This document shows, one piece after another, positions 18,491 to 27,824 of a DNA stretch of 64,000 nt. A model generated the notes under the pieces. That model was not told the DNA's origin, ran no database searches, and was given only the letters and a program-made list of their open reading frames with translations. Where the stretch lies: positions 248,001-312,000 of the forward strand of contig NZ_JWLJ01000003.1 in NCBI RefSeq assembly GCF_000813985.1. Direction: 5' to 3'. This DNA comes from Ruegeria sp. ANG-R. GTDB lineage: Bacteria; Pseudomonadota; Alphaproteobacteria; Rhodobacterales; Rhodobacteraceae. The number at the start of each line of letters is the position of its first letter. Positions within the stretch are counted from its first letter, which is position 1. The position numbers and the translations under genes were made by a program.

Positions 18491-20902
18491 TCACGCAGGT
18501 TGCAATCCCGCAGCCCGCAATAACCGCGCGCTTTCTTCGGCCAGCAGACGTTCTTCGGCCTCGCCTTTGACGGGGACCTTTCCAACTTCGAGAAAGAGCG
18601 GCGCCGCCAGCGGTGAAACGCGGTCCAGCCGTAGAAGGTCGACCCGACCTCCGATCCGGTTGATCATTGCTTCGATCCGTCCAAAATCGACCAATCCACG
18701 CATGGCTTCTTCGCGGGTGATTTGCATCAGCAGATGGTCCGGGTCGTATTTTAGCAGTGTGTCGTAGAGGATATCTGACGAGAATGTCGCCTGTCGACCG
18801 CTTTTGCGCTGCCCGCCGGTGTTGCGTTCAATCAGACCAGCGATCGTGGCCGAAGCGCGAAACGTGCGTTTCATCACCGCGTTACCCGCAAGCCATGTTT
18901 CCAAACCATCCCGTAGCGCGCCAAGTTGGAACAGTGGGCGCGGATCGGTCACCGCATCCAGCCCCCAGATCAAAGTGGCATAATCGGTGGCCACAAAACC
19001 CAAGGGCGCAAGGCTCATCTCCTCCATGCGTTTGGTTAGCAGCAATCCCAACGTCTGCTGCGCATTGCGTCCAGCGAAGCCGTAAACGCAGAGATGTTCG
19101 CGCCCATTGTCGGGAAAGCTCTCGATCAGCAACCGATCGCGTTGTGGCAATCGAGATATCTCGCGCTGTAGTCCCAGCCATTTGGCAGTATGAGGGGGCA
19201 GCTGAGGCCAATCACGTTGCGCGAACATCCGCAGGATTCGCTCGCTCAGCTGCGTTGATGTGGCGAATTTTGTGCCCGAGAATGTAGCGATTTTGGGCTT
19301 GCGGTCGGCGCGGCGGCTGACCTCGACCACCATCTCTCGCAGGCCCTCGTAACGGACGATCTGGCCGCCGATCAGAAAGGTATCGCCCGGGGTTAGCGAG
19401 GCTGCGAATCCTTCCTCGACCTCGCCCAGAGGCTTGCCGCCGCGATTGCGCTTCAGGCGGACTTTCAGGGTGTCGGTATCCTGAATCGTGCCGAGATTCA
19501 TACGGATACGCTGCGCCGCCCTCGGGTCGCGCAATTGCCATCTTCCGTCAGGACGCTGCTGCAACCGTTGCCAGCGATCATAGGCGCGCAGGGCATAGCC
19601 CCCGGTGGCGCAGAACTCCAGACAGGCGTCAAAATCCGGGCGTGTGATGTGCGCATAAGGCCCGGCGGCCCTCATTTCGGTATAGAGCGCATCCGCTTCA
19701 AACGGACCGGCTGCTGCCGCGATCAAGATATGCTGGCACAGAACGTCCCGAGGGCCGGGCCCGCGCGGATCGCCATCCAGATCATGTTCCTGCACGGCTT
19801 CAAGCGCTGCAACGCACTCAACCACTTCGAAACGGTTGGCCGGCACAAGAATGGCCTTCGAAGGGGCGTTGTAACGATGGTTCGCGCGACCGATCCGCTG
19901 CACCAACCGTTTGACGTTCTTTGGTGCGCCGATCTGGATCACCAGATCAACATCGCCCCAGTCGATGCCAAGATCGAGGCTACCGGTGCAGACAATCGCG
20001 CGCAGATCACCCCGGACCATTGCCGCTTCGACCCGGTCTCGCTGTTGTCGATCCAGACTGCCGTGGTGAATTCCGATGGGCAGGGCCTCGTCGTTTGCGA
20101 GCCAAAGATTATGAAAGAAAATCTCGGCCTGCGCCCGAGTGTTGTGGAAAATGAGCGTCGTTTTGTGCTGCTTGATCTGCTCCATCACCGCTGGGATGGC
20201 GTAGGCCGCACCCCCGCCCGACCAAGGAGGCATCTCTTGCGTTTGCAGCATCGAGATATCGGGATCTGGTCCGGGATCAGCCTGTATGATGTAGCAGGAA
20301 TCGGGGTGCCGGGCCAGAAATCGGGCGATGGCCTCGGGGTCTTCGACTGTGGCTGACAGCCCGACACGACGCAGGTCAGGGCACAGGGATTGCAAACGCG
20401 CCAGCGCCAGCATCAGTTGATCGCCTCGTTTGCTTTCTGCCAGCGCATGAATCTCATCGACAACGATACGCTGGACCCCGGAAAACATACGGGGAGCGTC
20501 GTCGTAGGATGTGAGTAATGCCAGACTTTCGGGCGTGGTCAGCAGGATGTGCGGCGGATCGGCGCGCTGGCGCTTCTTTTGCGTGGCCGAGGTATCGCCG
20601 GTGCGATCTTCGATCCGAATAGGCAGACCGATCTCTTCCACCGGAACACGCAGATTGCGCCTGATATCCGCGGCCAGCGCCTTGAGAGGCGAGACATAGA
20701 GCGTGTGCAAGCCATCATGCGCCCCATCAGCCAATTCGGCCAGTGAAGGCAGAAATCCGGCCATGGTTTTGCCGCCACCAGTCGGAGCAATGAGGAGCGT
20801 CGCAGGATCGTCGGCCCGGCCAAACATCTCGTGCTGATGCGGGTGGATCGACCATCCTTTGCTCGAGAACCAGTTCTGGATTGCCGGAGGAATCTGCGCC
20901 AT
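18491..20902 (-). CDS. Ligase-associated DEXH-box helicase (Lhr family)
   Basis: This 803-residue superfamily-2 helicase has motif I APTGGGKT (about 39-46), a DEIH box (VDEIHALAE), the helicase C domain (RLVQRIGRANHR) and the long C-terminal Lhr winged-helix/core extension. The length suits the ligase-associated subgroup (about 800 residues) rather than full-length Lhr (about 1500). These enzymes are 3'-5' DNA translocases believed to act in repair with PdeM and an ATP-dependent ligase. No ligase or exonuclease gene is next to it in this window. Confidence 0.9.
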   Translation of the reverse strand: MAQIPPAIQNWFSSKGWSIHPHQHEMFGRADDPATLLIAPTGGGKTMAGFLPSLAELADGAHDGLHTLYVSPLKALAADIRRNLRVPVEEIGLPIRIEDRTGDTSATQKKRQRADPPHILLTTPESLALLTSYDDAPRMFSGVQRIVVDEIHALAESKRGDQLMLALARLQSLCPDLRRVGLSATVEDPEAIARFLARHPDSCYIIQADPGPDPDISMLQTQEMPPWSGGGAAYAIPAVMEQIKQHKTTLIFHNTRAQAEIFFHNLWLANDEALPIGIHHGSLDRQQRDRVEAAMVRGDLRAIVCTGSLDLGIDWGDVDLVIQIGAPKNVKRLVQRIGRANHRYNAPSKAILVPANRFEVVECVAALEAVQEHDLDGDPRGPGPRDVLCQHILIAAAAGPFEADALYTEMRAAGPYAHITRPDFDACLEFCATGGYALRAYDRWQRLQQRPDGRWQLRDPRAAQRIRMNLGTIQDTDTLKVRLKRNRGGKPLGEVEEGFAASLTPGDTFLIGGQIVRYEGLREMVVEVSRRADRKPKIATFSGTKFATSTQLSERILRMFAQRDWPQLPPHTAKWLGLQREISRLPQRDRLLIESFPDNGREHLCVYGFAGRNAQQTLGLLLTKRMEEMSLAPLGFVATDYATLIWGLDAVTDPRPLFQLGALRDGLETWLAGNAVMKRTFRASATIAGLIERNTGGQRKSGRQATFSSDILYDTLLKYDPDHLLMQITREEAMRGLVDFGRIEAMINRIGGRVDLLRLDRVSPLAAPLFLEVGKVPVKGEAEERLLAEESARLLRAAGLQPA

Positions 20903-20950
20903 CCGGCAAAACTAGCGTAGCCCTCAGGTCATGGAAACCTTGGCTGGGGA

Positions 20951-22258
20951 TCAGTGAACGATCTTTTCTTCCTTCACGAACATGTTTGCCCAGGCGCGGT
21001 CGATTAGGTCGGGGCTCATCTGATAGGGAATGCCCTCAAACTCGCAGATCGAGATCATCTGATCGATCAGGAAGATCGGCTGATAATTCGCATAGATGTT
21101 CTGGATTGTTGGATATTTGACCTTCAACAAGTGCACCAATGCGGCCTCGTCCAACGGCATCCCGCGCTTGCGGGCCACCATGGCGAAGATCTTCAGGAAG
21201 TTTTCCTGGTTCGGGCCGTCAATCTTGATCTTGAAAAAGATCCGGCGCAGGGCCGCTTGGTCGAAGATTTCATTCGGGTGGAAGTTGGTCGAGAAGATGA
21301 CGAGCGTATCGAACGGTACTTCGAACTTTTCACCCGATTGCAGGCCGAGGATATCTTTGCTTTCTTCCAGCGGAACGATCCAGCGGTTGATCAGGGCCTG
21401 AGGGGGTTCGGCCTGACGCCCAAGGTCGTCGACGATGAAGATGCCGCCGGTTGATTTCAATTGCAAGGGCGCCTGATAGGTCCGCGCCGTGGGGTTGTAG
21501 ACAAGGTCCAGCATACTCAGCGACAATTCACCACCTGTCACAACGGTGGGACGTTCGCACTGCACATAGCGCGTGTCGAACCGCTTGCGTCGACGCAAGC
21601 TGTTGGGATCGTCCTCTTCCTGTTCGATTGCGTTGTGAACGATCGGGTCATAGACGGTGATCACCTGACCGGCATATTCGATCGCGCGCGGAACATAGAC
21701 ATTGTCCCCTAGCGCGTCGCGAATCCCGTTCGAGATTGAGGATTTACCGTTACCCGGAGGCCCGTACATCAGGATCGATCGACCCGCGCTGACCGCCGGG
21801 CCCAGATGGTCCAGCAGGCTGTCGGGCAGAACCAGATGGCCCATTGCGCCGGTCAACTGATCACGGGTGACCTGAATGTTACGGATCGACTGGCGTTTGA
21901 CCTGTTCGCGGTAGACGTCCAGTGGCACCGGCATCGCACCAAAATACTCGGACTGGCTCAGGGCGTCCAAGGCACGCGCCTTGCCCGCATCGGTCAATTG
22001 ATAACCCATCTCATTGCCCGAGTTCGCGTTCAGTGTACCTGTCGCCTCAAGCAGTTTCTGCTCTCGGGCAATGTCAATCAATTCTTGCGTTACTGAACCG
22101 GGCAAACAGACTGCTGCGGCAACCTCGCTTACTGTATCGACATTCTTGCGAAAGATCGTCTTCAGCAGAATGTCCCGCATCATCACCAGAGGCAGCTGCA
22201 TTTCCCCCAGACCTTTGGGGGCAGGGGGGGCAATCACAGAGGAGGTCTGCATATTCAT
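20951..22258 (-). CDS. AAA+ ATPase at the end of the tad locus
   Basis: This 435-residue protein has a helical or winged-helix-like N-terminal part (about 25-100, LPLVMMRDILLKTIF then QLTDAGKARALDAL) and a single AAA+ domain. The P-loop is GPPGNGKS at 166-173, the Walker B is IFIVDDLG, and the sensor-1 region is LVIFSTNFHP. It has no export signal, so it is cytoplasmic. It is the last same-strand gene after the prepilin peptidase, with a 116-base gap. It is not one of the classical Tad proteins; a link to pilus assembly or its control is inferred from position only. The start ATG 22258 has a poor ribosome site; ATG 22252 is an alternative. Confidence 0.8.
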   Translation of the reverse strand: MNMQTSSVIAPPAPKGLGEMQLPLVMMRDILLKTIFRKNVDTVSEVAAAVCLPGSVTQELIDIAREQKLLEATGTLNANSGNEMGYQLTDAGKARALDALSQSEYFGAMPVPLDVYREQVKRQSIRNIQVTRDQLTGAMGHLVLPDSLLDHLGPAVSAGRSILMYGPPGNGKSSISNGIRDALGDNVYVPRAIEYAGQVITVYDPIVHNAIEQEEDDPNSLRRRKRFDTRYVQCERPTVVTGGELSLSMLDLVYNPTARTYQAPLQLKSTGGIFIVDDLGRQAEPPQALINRWIVPLEESKDILGLQSGEKFEVPFDTLVIFSTNFHPNEIFDQAALRRIFFKIKIDGPNQENFLKIFAMVARKRGMPLDEAALVHLLKVKYPTIQNIYANYQPIFLIDQMISICEFEGIPYQMSPDLIDRAWANMFVKEEKIVH

Positions 22259-22374
22259 GAGCGGGGCTCGTCCATACAAAAATAACGTTAAAGGCCCGTG
22301 CAGGGCCGCTTTGGAAGAATTTTGCGCGGATTTGTGGCAGGACCAAGGCACGGGCAAGGCGCGCTGATGATTGT

Positions 22375-22920
22375 TTACGATCCGTGGATTATACCCAGAA
22401 TCAGATAGACAGCGAGGCTGCCCGCAAGCGTCAGACCCATCGGGAATTGTTTGCCGCGATCCCAGCTTTCCCAATGTGGTGCGATCTGGCGCAGGGGTGT
22501 ATGTTTTGCCAACCGATGGGCAAAGAAGGCCCCCAGCAGCGTGGCCGTCAGGATTACCATGACGAGCATCAGGTCGCCGACCCAGACAAAAGCCGCGGCT
22601 GCTGCGCAGAACTTCGCGTCTCCGGCCCCCATGACACCGGCGGCATTCAACACGATGCCGATAATCAGCACGACCACCATGTGAAGCAGTTGCCACAGGT
22701 AAACTGGCAGCGAGAGGGTAAACGGGCCAAGGTTGCCGGGATTCCACGGCCCCGACCATGGAGGCAAGGCGATGAGCCCGATAACGAGGTAAACGACCGC
22801 CAGCGCCAGGACAGCATGGTTCTTGATCCGCATCTCACGCATATCCGTAAAGGCAACGTAGAAACAGATCGGCAGAACGAAAGGTAAGAACCACGCCGCC
22901 GCTGACGCTGGTATGATCAT
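22375..22920 (-). CDS. cpaA: Prepilin peptidase CpaA/TadV
   Basis: This 181-residue membrane protein is an A24-type aspartyl peptidase that would cut the leader of the Flp pilins. It has about five or six hydrophobic helices and the two catalytic Asp sites: FTDMREMRIKN near residue 26 and GAGDAKF near residue 99. It lacks the N-terminal methylase domain of PilD, as is normal for the Tad branch. It begins 3 bases after the tadD stop, in the same operon. Confidence 0.92.
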   Translation of the reverse strand: MIIPASAAAWFLPFVLPICFYVAFTDMREMRIKNHAVLALAVVYLVIGLIALPPWSGPWNPGNLGPFTLSLPVYLWQLLHMVVVLIIGIVLNAAGVMGAGDAKFCAAAAAFVWVGDLMLVMVILTATLLGAFFAHRLAKHTPLRQIAPHWESWDRGKQFPMGLTLAGSLAVYLILGIIHGS

Positions 22921-22923
22921 GGA

Positions 22924-23775
22924 TCAGGCGTCCTCGAGTGCACGAAGCGACCGGACGGCCTCGTCATAGTGCTGTGGGTGGGTGGCGATCGCTTCGCGAT
23001 ACAGATTCTTCGCAAGGTTGATATCGCCCTGCTTGACCGCCGAAATGGCCATCGTGTTCAGCAAACGGGCCCGCTCGGTCTGCGTCATTGGGACAACCGG
23101 AACGCTGTAATTGCCCTGCGCGCTTCGCGCCAGCACCAGATTGTTCTTGGCAGTAAACAATGAGTTATCCTGCTGGATCGCTTCGGTAAACAGGCGTTCG
23201 GCTTCCGCATATTGTCCGCGTGTCAGTTTGGAATAGCCCCAGTTATTCATAACCCCAGCCGGACGTGTCGTCAGGCCAACTGCGGTTTCGTAATAATGGT
23301 CAGAGCGCTTCCAGTCCTTTCGGGAATCAGCGACCAGTGCCTCGAGCCGGTACCGCTTGAAGGTCTCATAGGTTGGTGGAATATTATCCAGCGTAGCCTT
23401 CGCGCCGTCCCAGTTTCCGCCGCGAATCTGTGCATCCGCGTATTCGACGCGATCCGCGTTGTTGGCGCCCTTCATGCTCAGCACGCGTTTCCACGCGGCG
23501 GCGGCCTCGGTGCTGCGCTTGGCGCGTGTAAGTGTAATCGCCAGACCGCGCTGAAGATCGATCCGATCGGGGTTCTTGGCGGCTGCACCACGGAAATATG
23601 TCACCGCCTCGTTGGGATCGGCCGCGTTCAGCATCACGTCGTTCAGGTTGGTCTCGTCAATGACGTTCACTTCCTGAAAAGTACGCTCGACCTTTTCCTC
23701 TTCGGTTTCTTTTGCACAGGCGGTTAAAACCACTCCGCACGCAAGCATCGTCGGAATCAAGAAGGGTTGGCGCAT
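22924..23775 (-). CDS. tadD: TPR lipoprotein TadD
   Basis: TadD is an outer-membrane lipoprotein thought to help the secretin of the Tad pilus assemble. Reading from ATG 23775 (AAAGGA upstream) gives 283 residues: a lipoprotein signal with lipobox LTAC (about residue 20), then tetratricopeptide repeats (DPNEAVTYFRGAAAKNPDRI, RGQYAEAERLFTEAIQQDNS and others) to the end. A second TPR lipoprotein gene lies just upstream in the operon. Confidence 0.9.
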   Translation of the reverse strand: MRQPFLIPTMLACGVVLTACAKETEEEKVERTFQEVNVIDETNLNDVMLNAADPNEAVTYFRGAAAKNPDRIDLQRGLAITLTRAKRSTEAAAAWKRVLSMKGANNADRVEYADAQIRGGNWDGAKATLDNIPPTYETFKRYRLEALVADSRKDWKRSDHYYETAVGLTTRPAGVMNNWGYSKLTRGQYAEAERLFTEAIQQDNSLFTAKNNLVLARSAQGNYSVPVVPMTQTERARLLNTMAISAVKQGDINLAKNLYREAIATHPQHYDEAVRSLRALEDA

Positions 23776-23803
23776 TTTTGCGTCCTTTACTGCTCTGCCT
23801 CTA

Positions 23804-24358
23804 TCACCGGGTTTTGCGCAGAACGAATTCTCCGTCGCCGCGCTGCTCCAGCTCAAATTCTTGTTCTTGAGGGGTATTATTAACAGGATTTTCCATTTTT
23901 GCGAGTGCTAACCGCAGATTGTCGCGGATTGCGTCACTTTCGCCATTGTCCAGCGCATAGGCCCTGCGAAACACTTGCGCGGCCTCGGCATATTCGCCCG
24001 TTTCAACAAGGAACACGCCCAGATTGTTCCATGCTACGGGCCATTCTGGGTCATCCTCGACAGCACGACGGAGCAGGGGTTCGGCTTGATTGATACGGCG
24101 CAAACCCAAATTGACAGTGCCGAGAGATGTGAGGATTTCCGGCGTCATACCTTGTTGCAGAGCGGCTCTGGTGAAAGATTCAAGCGCAAGCTCGTATTCA
24201 CCCGCTGCCATAAGACGATTGCCGACGGCCACTTCATCCACCGCTGGACCATCGGGGTCGATGCCGGGCGCAAACGGATCGTCAGTCACGCTTGTCTCAG
24301 TGCAAGAGGCCACCATGGCGATAACCATGGTGGCCTGTGTTGTGTGGCGGAGCCTCAA
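23804..24358 (-). CDS. Second TPR lipoprotein of the tad locus
   Basis: This is a shorter TadD-like protein. Two or three TPR units are visible (MAAGEYELALESFTRAALQQ, INQAEPLLRRAVEDDPEWPV, GEYAEAAQVFRRAYALDNGE), with a Gln/Glu-rich tail. The start is unclear: the only ATG (24328) leaves too short a leader, and the upstream candidates are TTG at 24358, 24412 and 24445. I chose 24358 because it gives a normal lipoprotein signal (MRLRHTTQATMVIAMVASC); the later ones overlap tadC. It probably acts with TadD in the outer membrane. Confidence 0.75.
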   Translation of the reverse strand: MRLRHTTQATMVIAMVASCTETSVTDDPFAPGIDPDGPAVDEVAVGNRLMAAGEYELALESFTRAALQQGMTPEILTSLGTVNLGLRRINQAEPLLRRAVEDDPEWPVAWNNLGVFLVETGEYAEAAQVFRRAYALDNGESDAIRDNLRLALAKMENPVNNTPQEQEFELEQRGDGEFVLRKTR

Positions 24359-24398
24359 ACCGACGCGTCCGACGGCATTCCCTATCTTGCAGAGAATT

Positions 24399-25376
24399 CT
24401 ACCGGTTTCCAAAGTCCATGATACCTTTCGCCGAGGGGCCAACAAGAATGACCAACAGTGGGGGGACGGTCAGCATCATTGTCGCAAGCGTCATTTTCGT
24501 TGGCAACTTGTTTGCTGCCTCTTCCGCGCGCATAACGCGTTTGTCTCGCATTTCTTCGGCGTATACTCGCAACGCTTCGGCGATCGATGTGCCAAAAGTC
24601 GCCGATTGGATCATAACTGTGACGAATGCACTGACGTCCTGGACACCACAGCGTGTTGCGAAATCACGCAATACGGTGTCCTTTTCTTTACCTGCCTTCA
24701 TTTCATAAGCGACCACCTCGAACTCGAGAGCGAGATCGGGGTAGGATGCCTTCATCTCCGACGCCACGCGAACAATGGCCTGATCCAGCGATTGTCCGGC
24801 CTCAACGCATACCAGCATCAGGTCGAGCGTATCGGGGAAACCATTTACGATCGCTTCCTTGCGCTCCTCCACGCGACGTGTGATCCAGTATTTGGGTACG
24901 AAGTATCCGGCAATCCCAGGTCCCAATACGCGAATGAGGAGTTGAGTAGAATCGAACTCCTGATCACCCGCGAATACGGTAACCAGAGACACTCCGATTA
25001 AAATTCCGATAATTCCCAGCGCAAACTGCGCAAAGTGATAGAATCGAACGGCATCTTTTGACTGATAGCCCGCTTGACGCAGTTTGAGCTGGACCGCCGA
25101 ATATTCTTCCTCATTCTGGGGCTCGAGAAAATTTGCGAACTTCTCAAGCTGCTCGTTTCGGCTCGCATTTCTGAGGCGTTCTTTCTTTTCCTTCTTACCG
25201 TTCTTCGGTGCTGTATTCGACCGCTGCAGCTTTTTTAGGGGGTCTTCCGGCTGGTTCAGCATCAATGGCACAGTAACCAGGATCATGAACAATCCCAGCA
25301 CGCCGACAACGATCAAAGGGCCGAATTCGCCAAGATTTTCTTTCAGCAGGTCGTTGATCTGGTTTAGGAATTCCAT
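24399..25376 (-). CDS. tadC: Tad pilus inner-membrane platform protein TadC
   Basis: TadC and TadB form the membrane platform on which the TadA motor acts. The 325 residues show an N-terminal membrane helix (about 19-40), a charged cytoplasmic stretch rich in Lys and Arg, more helices near 115-150, the T2SSF domain at about 170-290 (LDLMLVCVEAGQSLDQAI) and a last helix at about 290-312. It follows tadB after 10 bases, with GAGG ahead of the ATG. Confidence 0.94.
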   Translation of the reverse strand: MEFLNQINDLLKENLGEFGPLIVVGVLGLFMILVTVPLMLNQPEDPLKKLQRSNTAPKNGKKEKKERLRNASRNEQLEKFANFLEPQNEEEYSAVQLKLRQAGYQSKDAVRFYHFAQFALGIIGILIGVSLVTVFAGDQEFDSTQLLIRVLGPGIAGYFVPKYWITRRVEERKEAIVNGFPDTLDLMLVCVEAGQSLDQAIVRVASEMKASYPDLALEFEVVAYEMKAGKEKDTVLRDFATRCGVQDVSAFVTVMIQSATFGTSIAEALRVYAEEMRDKRVMRAEEAANKLPTKMTLATMMLTVPPLLVILVGPSAKGIMDFGNR

Positions 25377-25386
25377 TGTCGAGCCT

Positions 25387-26355
25387 CTAAACCTTGATGT
25401 CGGTCAGGATACGCATGACGATTAGATTCAACGTCAACATTATGCCGACGAAGAAACATGCGGGAATGAAGAACGGGTGATCGATGACCGAGTCATAGTA
25501 GTCCGGACTTTTGATCAGGATAAAAACAAGACAAGCAACAGGGAACCCGGACAAGAACTTGCCCGACCACTTTGCCTCGGCGGTGATGGCATTCACCCGG
25601 CGAAACAATCGGAACCGGGCACGGATAACCTTAGCCAATCCAGCCAGAATATCGGCAAGGTTGCCCCCCGATTGCTGTTGGATCGAGACCGCGACCGCAA
25701 GAAATCGCAGGTCCTGCATGTCCAACCGTTCCGCCATATCCTTGAGGGCTTCACCCACATCCCGACCGTATGCAGACTCGTCCGAGATTATGCCGAACTC
25801 AGTTGCAAGTGGGTCCTCGACCTCGTTTGCAACGATCTGGATCGATGAAACGAAGGGGTTGCCGACGCGCAATGATCGGACCATGAGTTCCACCGCATCA
25901 GGTAGCTGCTCCTCGATCAACGCCATGCGTTTCTTGGCTTTGTTGCTGACCCATGTATACACCGCACCTATGCCAATGGCGCCTGAGATTGCGATCCGAA
26001 GGCTCATATCGGTTGCGGTTGCGACGCTGAGAGCTGCGAATGCCAATGCTGAAACCAGAGCCATAATCATGATCAATTGCCTGGGAGAAAAGGCAATCGC
26101 GGCTTTCTGCGCTTTGTCGGCCAGAAGTGAGTAGAGCGGTATGCTCTGCGACTTCATGTGCTGCTGCATCTCCTTGCGCAGCTGTTCGAGCACCTGCTCG
26201 CGTCCGACACCCTTGTCGATCATGTCCAGCCTGCGATTCACGCGGCTGTTCAAGCTAATGGATTTTCCGAACGCGACGAGATAGATACCCTCGACCAGGG
26301 CAAATACCCCGACGAATATCACGATATAGATGAGCGCCTCGACAGGCAGTTGCAT
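25387..26355 (-). CDS. tadB: Tad pilus inner-membrane platform protein TadB
   Basis: This 322-residue GspF-type platform protein has an N-terminal helix (about 7-27), paired helices at about 95-140, the T2SSF domain at about 155-280 (LPDAVELMVRSLRVGNPFVSS cut short here) and a C-terminal helix ending near VGIMLTLNLIVM. It lies between tadA (12 bases upstream) and tadC in the same operon. GGAG precedes the start. Confidence 0.94.
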   Translation of the reverse strand: MQLPVEALIYIVIFVGVFALVEGIYLVAFGKSISLNSRVNRRLDMIDKGVGREQVLEQLRKEMQQHMKSQSIPLYSLLADKAQKAAIAFSPRQLIMIMALVSALAFAALSVATATDMSLRIAISGAIGIGAVYTWVSNKAKKRMALIEEQLPDAVELMVRSLRVGNPFVSSIQIVANEVEDPLATEFGIISDESAYGRDVGEALKDMAERLDMQDLRFLAVAVSIQQQSGGNLADILAGLAKVIRARFRLFRRVNAITAEAKWSGKFLSGFPVACLVFILIKSPDYYDSVIDHPFFIPACFFVGIMLTLNLIVMRILTDIKV

Positions 26356-26367
26356 AACTCTTTTCTC

Positions 26368-27807
26368 CTACATCGTGGTCGGATCGTAGATCGAGGCAGG
26401 TAGGTCGAAGCCCCACAGACGGAAGCGTTCGGAATAGTGGCTGCGCACGCCCGTCGCAGTGAAATGACCGATGATCTTGTTATCCGGTGTCAGTCCAACG
26501 CGTTGAAATTTAAACAGTTCCTGCATCGAGATCACGTCACCTTCCATGCCGGTGATTTCGGTGATCGATGTCATGCGGCGCGAACCATCCTGTAGACGGC
26601 TGGCCTGGACGATCAGGTTCACAGCCGATGAGATCTGGCTTCGAACGGCTTTGATCGGCATCTCGATCCCGGCCATCGCGATCATGTTTTCCAGACGCGA
26701 AATACCGTCACGGGCCGAGTTGGCGTGGATCGTGGTCATCGAACCGTCGTGGCCGGTATTCATGGCCTGCAGCATGTCGATCACCTCGGCGCCACGCGTC
26801 TCGCCCACGATGATGCGATCGGGTCGCATACGCAGAGCGTTTTTCAAACAGTCGCGCGGGCTTACCTCGCCTTTGCCTTCCACGTTGGGCGGGCGGCTTT
26901 CCATGCGACCGACATGTGTCTGCTGAAGCTGAAGTTCCGCCGTATCCTCAATGGTCAGAATGCGTTCGGCATCGTCAATGAAGCTGGAGAGGGCGTTCAG
27001 TGTTGTCGTTTTACCAGAGCCCGTACCGCCTGAGACGATGATGTTCAGACGCGTCGAAACAGCAGCCTGCAAATAGGCTGCCATCTCTTCGGTGAAGGCG
27101 CCGAAGTTGACCAGATCGTCAATGCCCAGCTTGTCCTTTTTAAACTTACGAATGGAGACCAGTGAGCCATCCACCGCAATTGGGGGCACCATGGCATTGA
27201 AACGAGAGCCATCAGCCAAACGGGCGTCAACATACGGGTTGGATTCATCAACACGGCGGCCCACGGCGGACACGATCTTGTCGATGATCCGCATCAGGTG
27301 CTTTTCATCCTTGAACGTGATGTCGCTGATTTCCAGCTTACCGTGCCGTTCGACGAATATCTGCTGTGGTCCGTTTACCAGAATATCGTTGACCGTATCG
27401 TCCTGTAGCAGGGCTTCCAGCGGTCCAAGACCTGTCACCTCGTCATAAAGCTCTTTGTTGAGCTGGATACGGTCTTCGCGGTTCAGAACAATATTGCGCG
27501 TTTCCAGAACTTCACTGGCAATCGCGCTGATTTCCGTTCGCAGTTCGGATTCCTCAGCCTTTTCAAGGGCGGAGAGGTTCAGGTTTTCGAGGAGTTCGCG
27601 GTGCAGCTCGAGCTTGATTTCCCCCAGCCGTTCTTTGCGCTTGCGTTCCTTGTCGTTTCCAACAACTTCCGCGGCCTTTTTCTTCACGGGCTTGCGTGCG
27701 ACAGCCGTTGTGCTGGGCGCAGCCGCAGTCGCAGTCGGGGCTTCTGCTTTAGGCGCTTGAGTTTCAACCGGCTGCGCCGAAGGCTGTTTCTTATATCTTG
27801 AGAACAC
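26368..27807 (-). CDS. tadA: Tad pilus motor ATPase TadA/CpaF
   Basis: TadA is the cytoplasmic secretion-type ATPase that powers Flp pilus assembly. The 479 residues have a low-complexity Ala/Pro/Lys N-terminal tail (to about residue 55), a helical N-domain, and the T2SSE core with Walker [11 protein letters not shown], Asp and His boxes and Walker B ([13 protein letters not shown]). The start is GTG 27807, eight bases after AAGGGGAG. It follows tadZ by 17 bases. Confidence 0.95.
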   Translation of the reverse strand: MFSRYKKQPSAQPVETQAPKAEAPTATAAAPSTTAVARKPVKKKAAEVVGNDKERKRKERLGEIKLELHRELLENLNLSALEKAEESELRTEISAIASEVLETRNIVLNREDRIQLNKELYDEVTGLGPLEALLQDDTVNDILVNGPQQIFVERHGKLEISDITFKDEKHLMRIIDKIVSAVGRRVDESNPYVDARLADGSRFNAMVPPIAVDGSLVSIRKFKKDKLGIDDLVNFGAFTEEMAAYLQAAVSTRLNIIVSGGTGSGKTTTLNALSSFIDDAERILTIEDTAELQLQQTHVGRMESRPPNVEGKGEVSPRDCLKNALRMRPDRIIVGETRGAEVIDMLQAMNTGHDGSMTTIHANSARDGISRLENMIAMAGIEMPIKAVRSQISSAVNLIVQASRLQDGSRRMTSITEITGMEGDVISMQELFKFQRVGLTPDNKIIGHFTATGVRSHYSERFRLWGFDLPASIYDPTTM

Positions 27808-27824
27808 GCTGGCTCCCCTTCGTG

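Noticed and set aside
24328-24330. ATG as start of the second TPR lipoprotein
   Set aside because: It would leave only about eight residues before the lipobox Cys, too short for a lipoprotein signal; an upstream TTG fits better.
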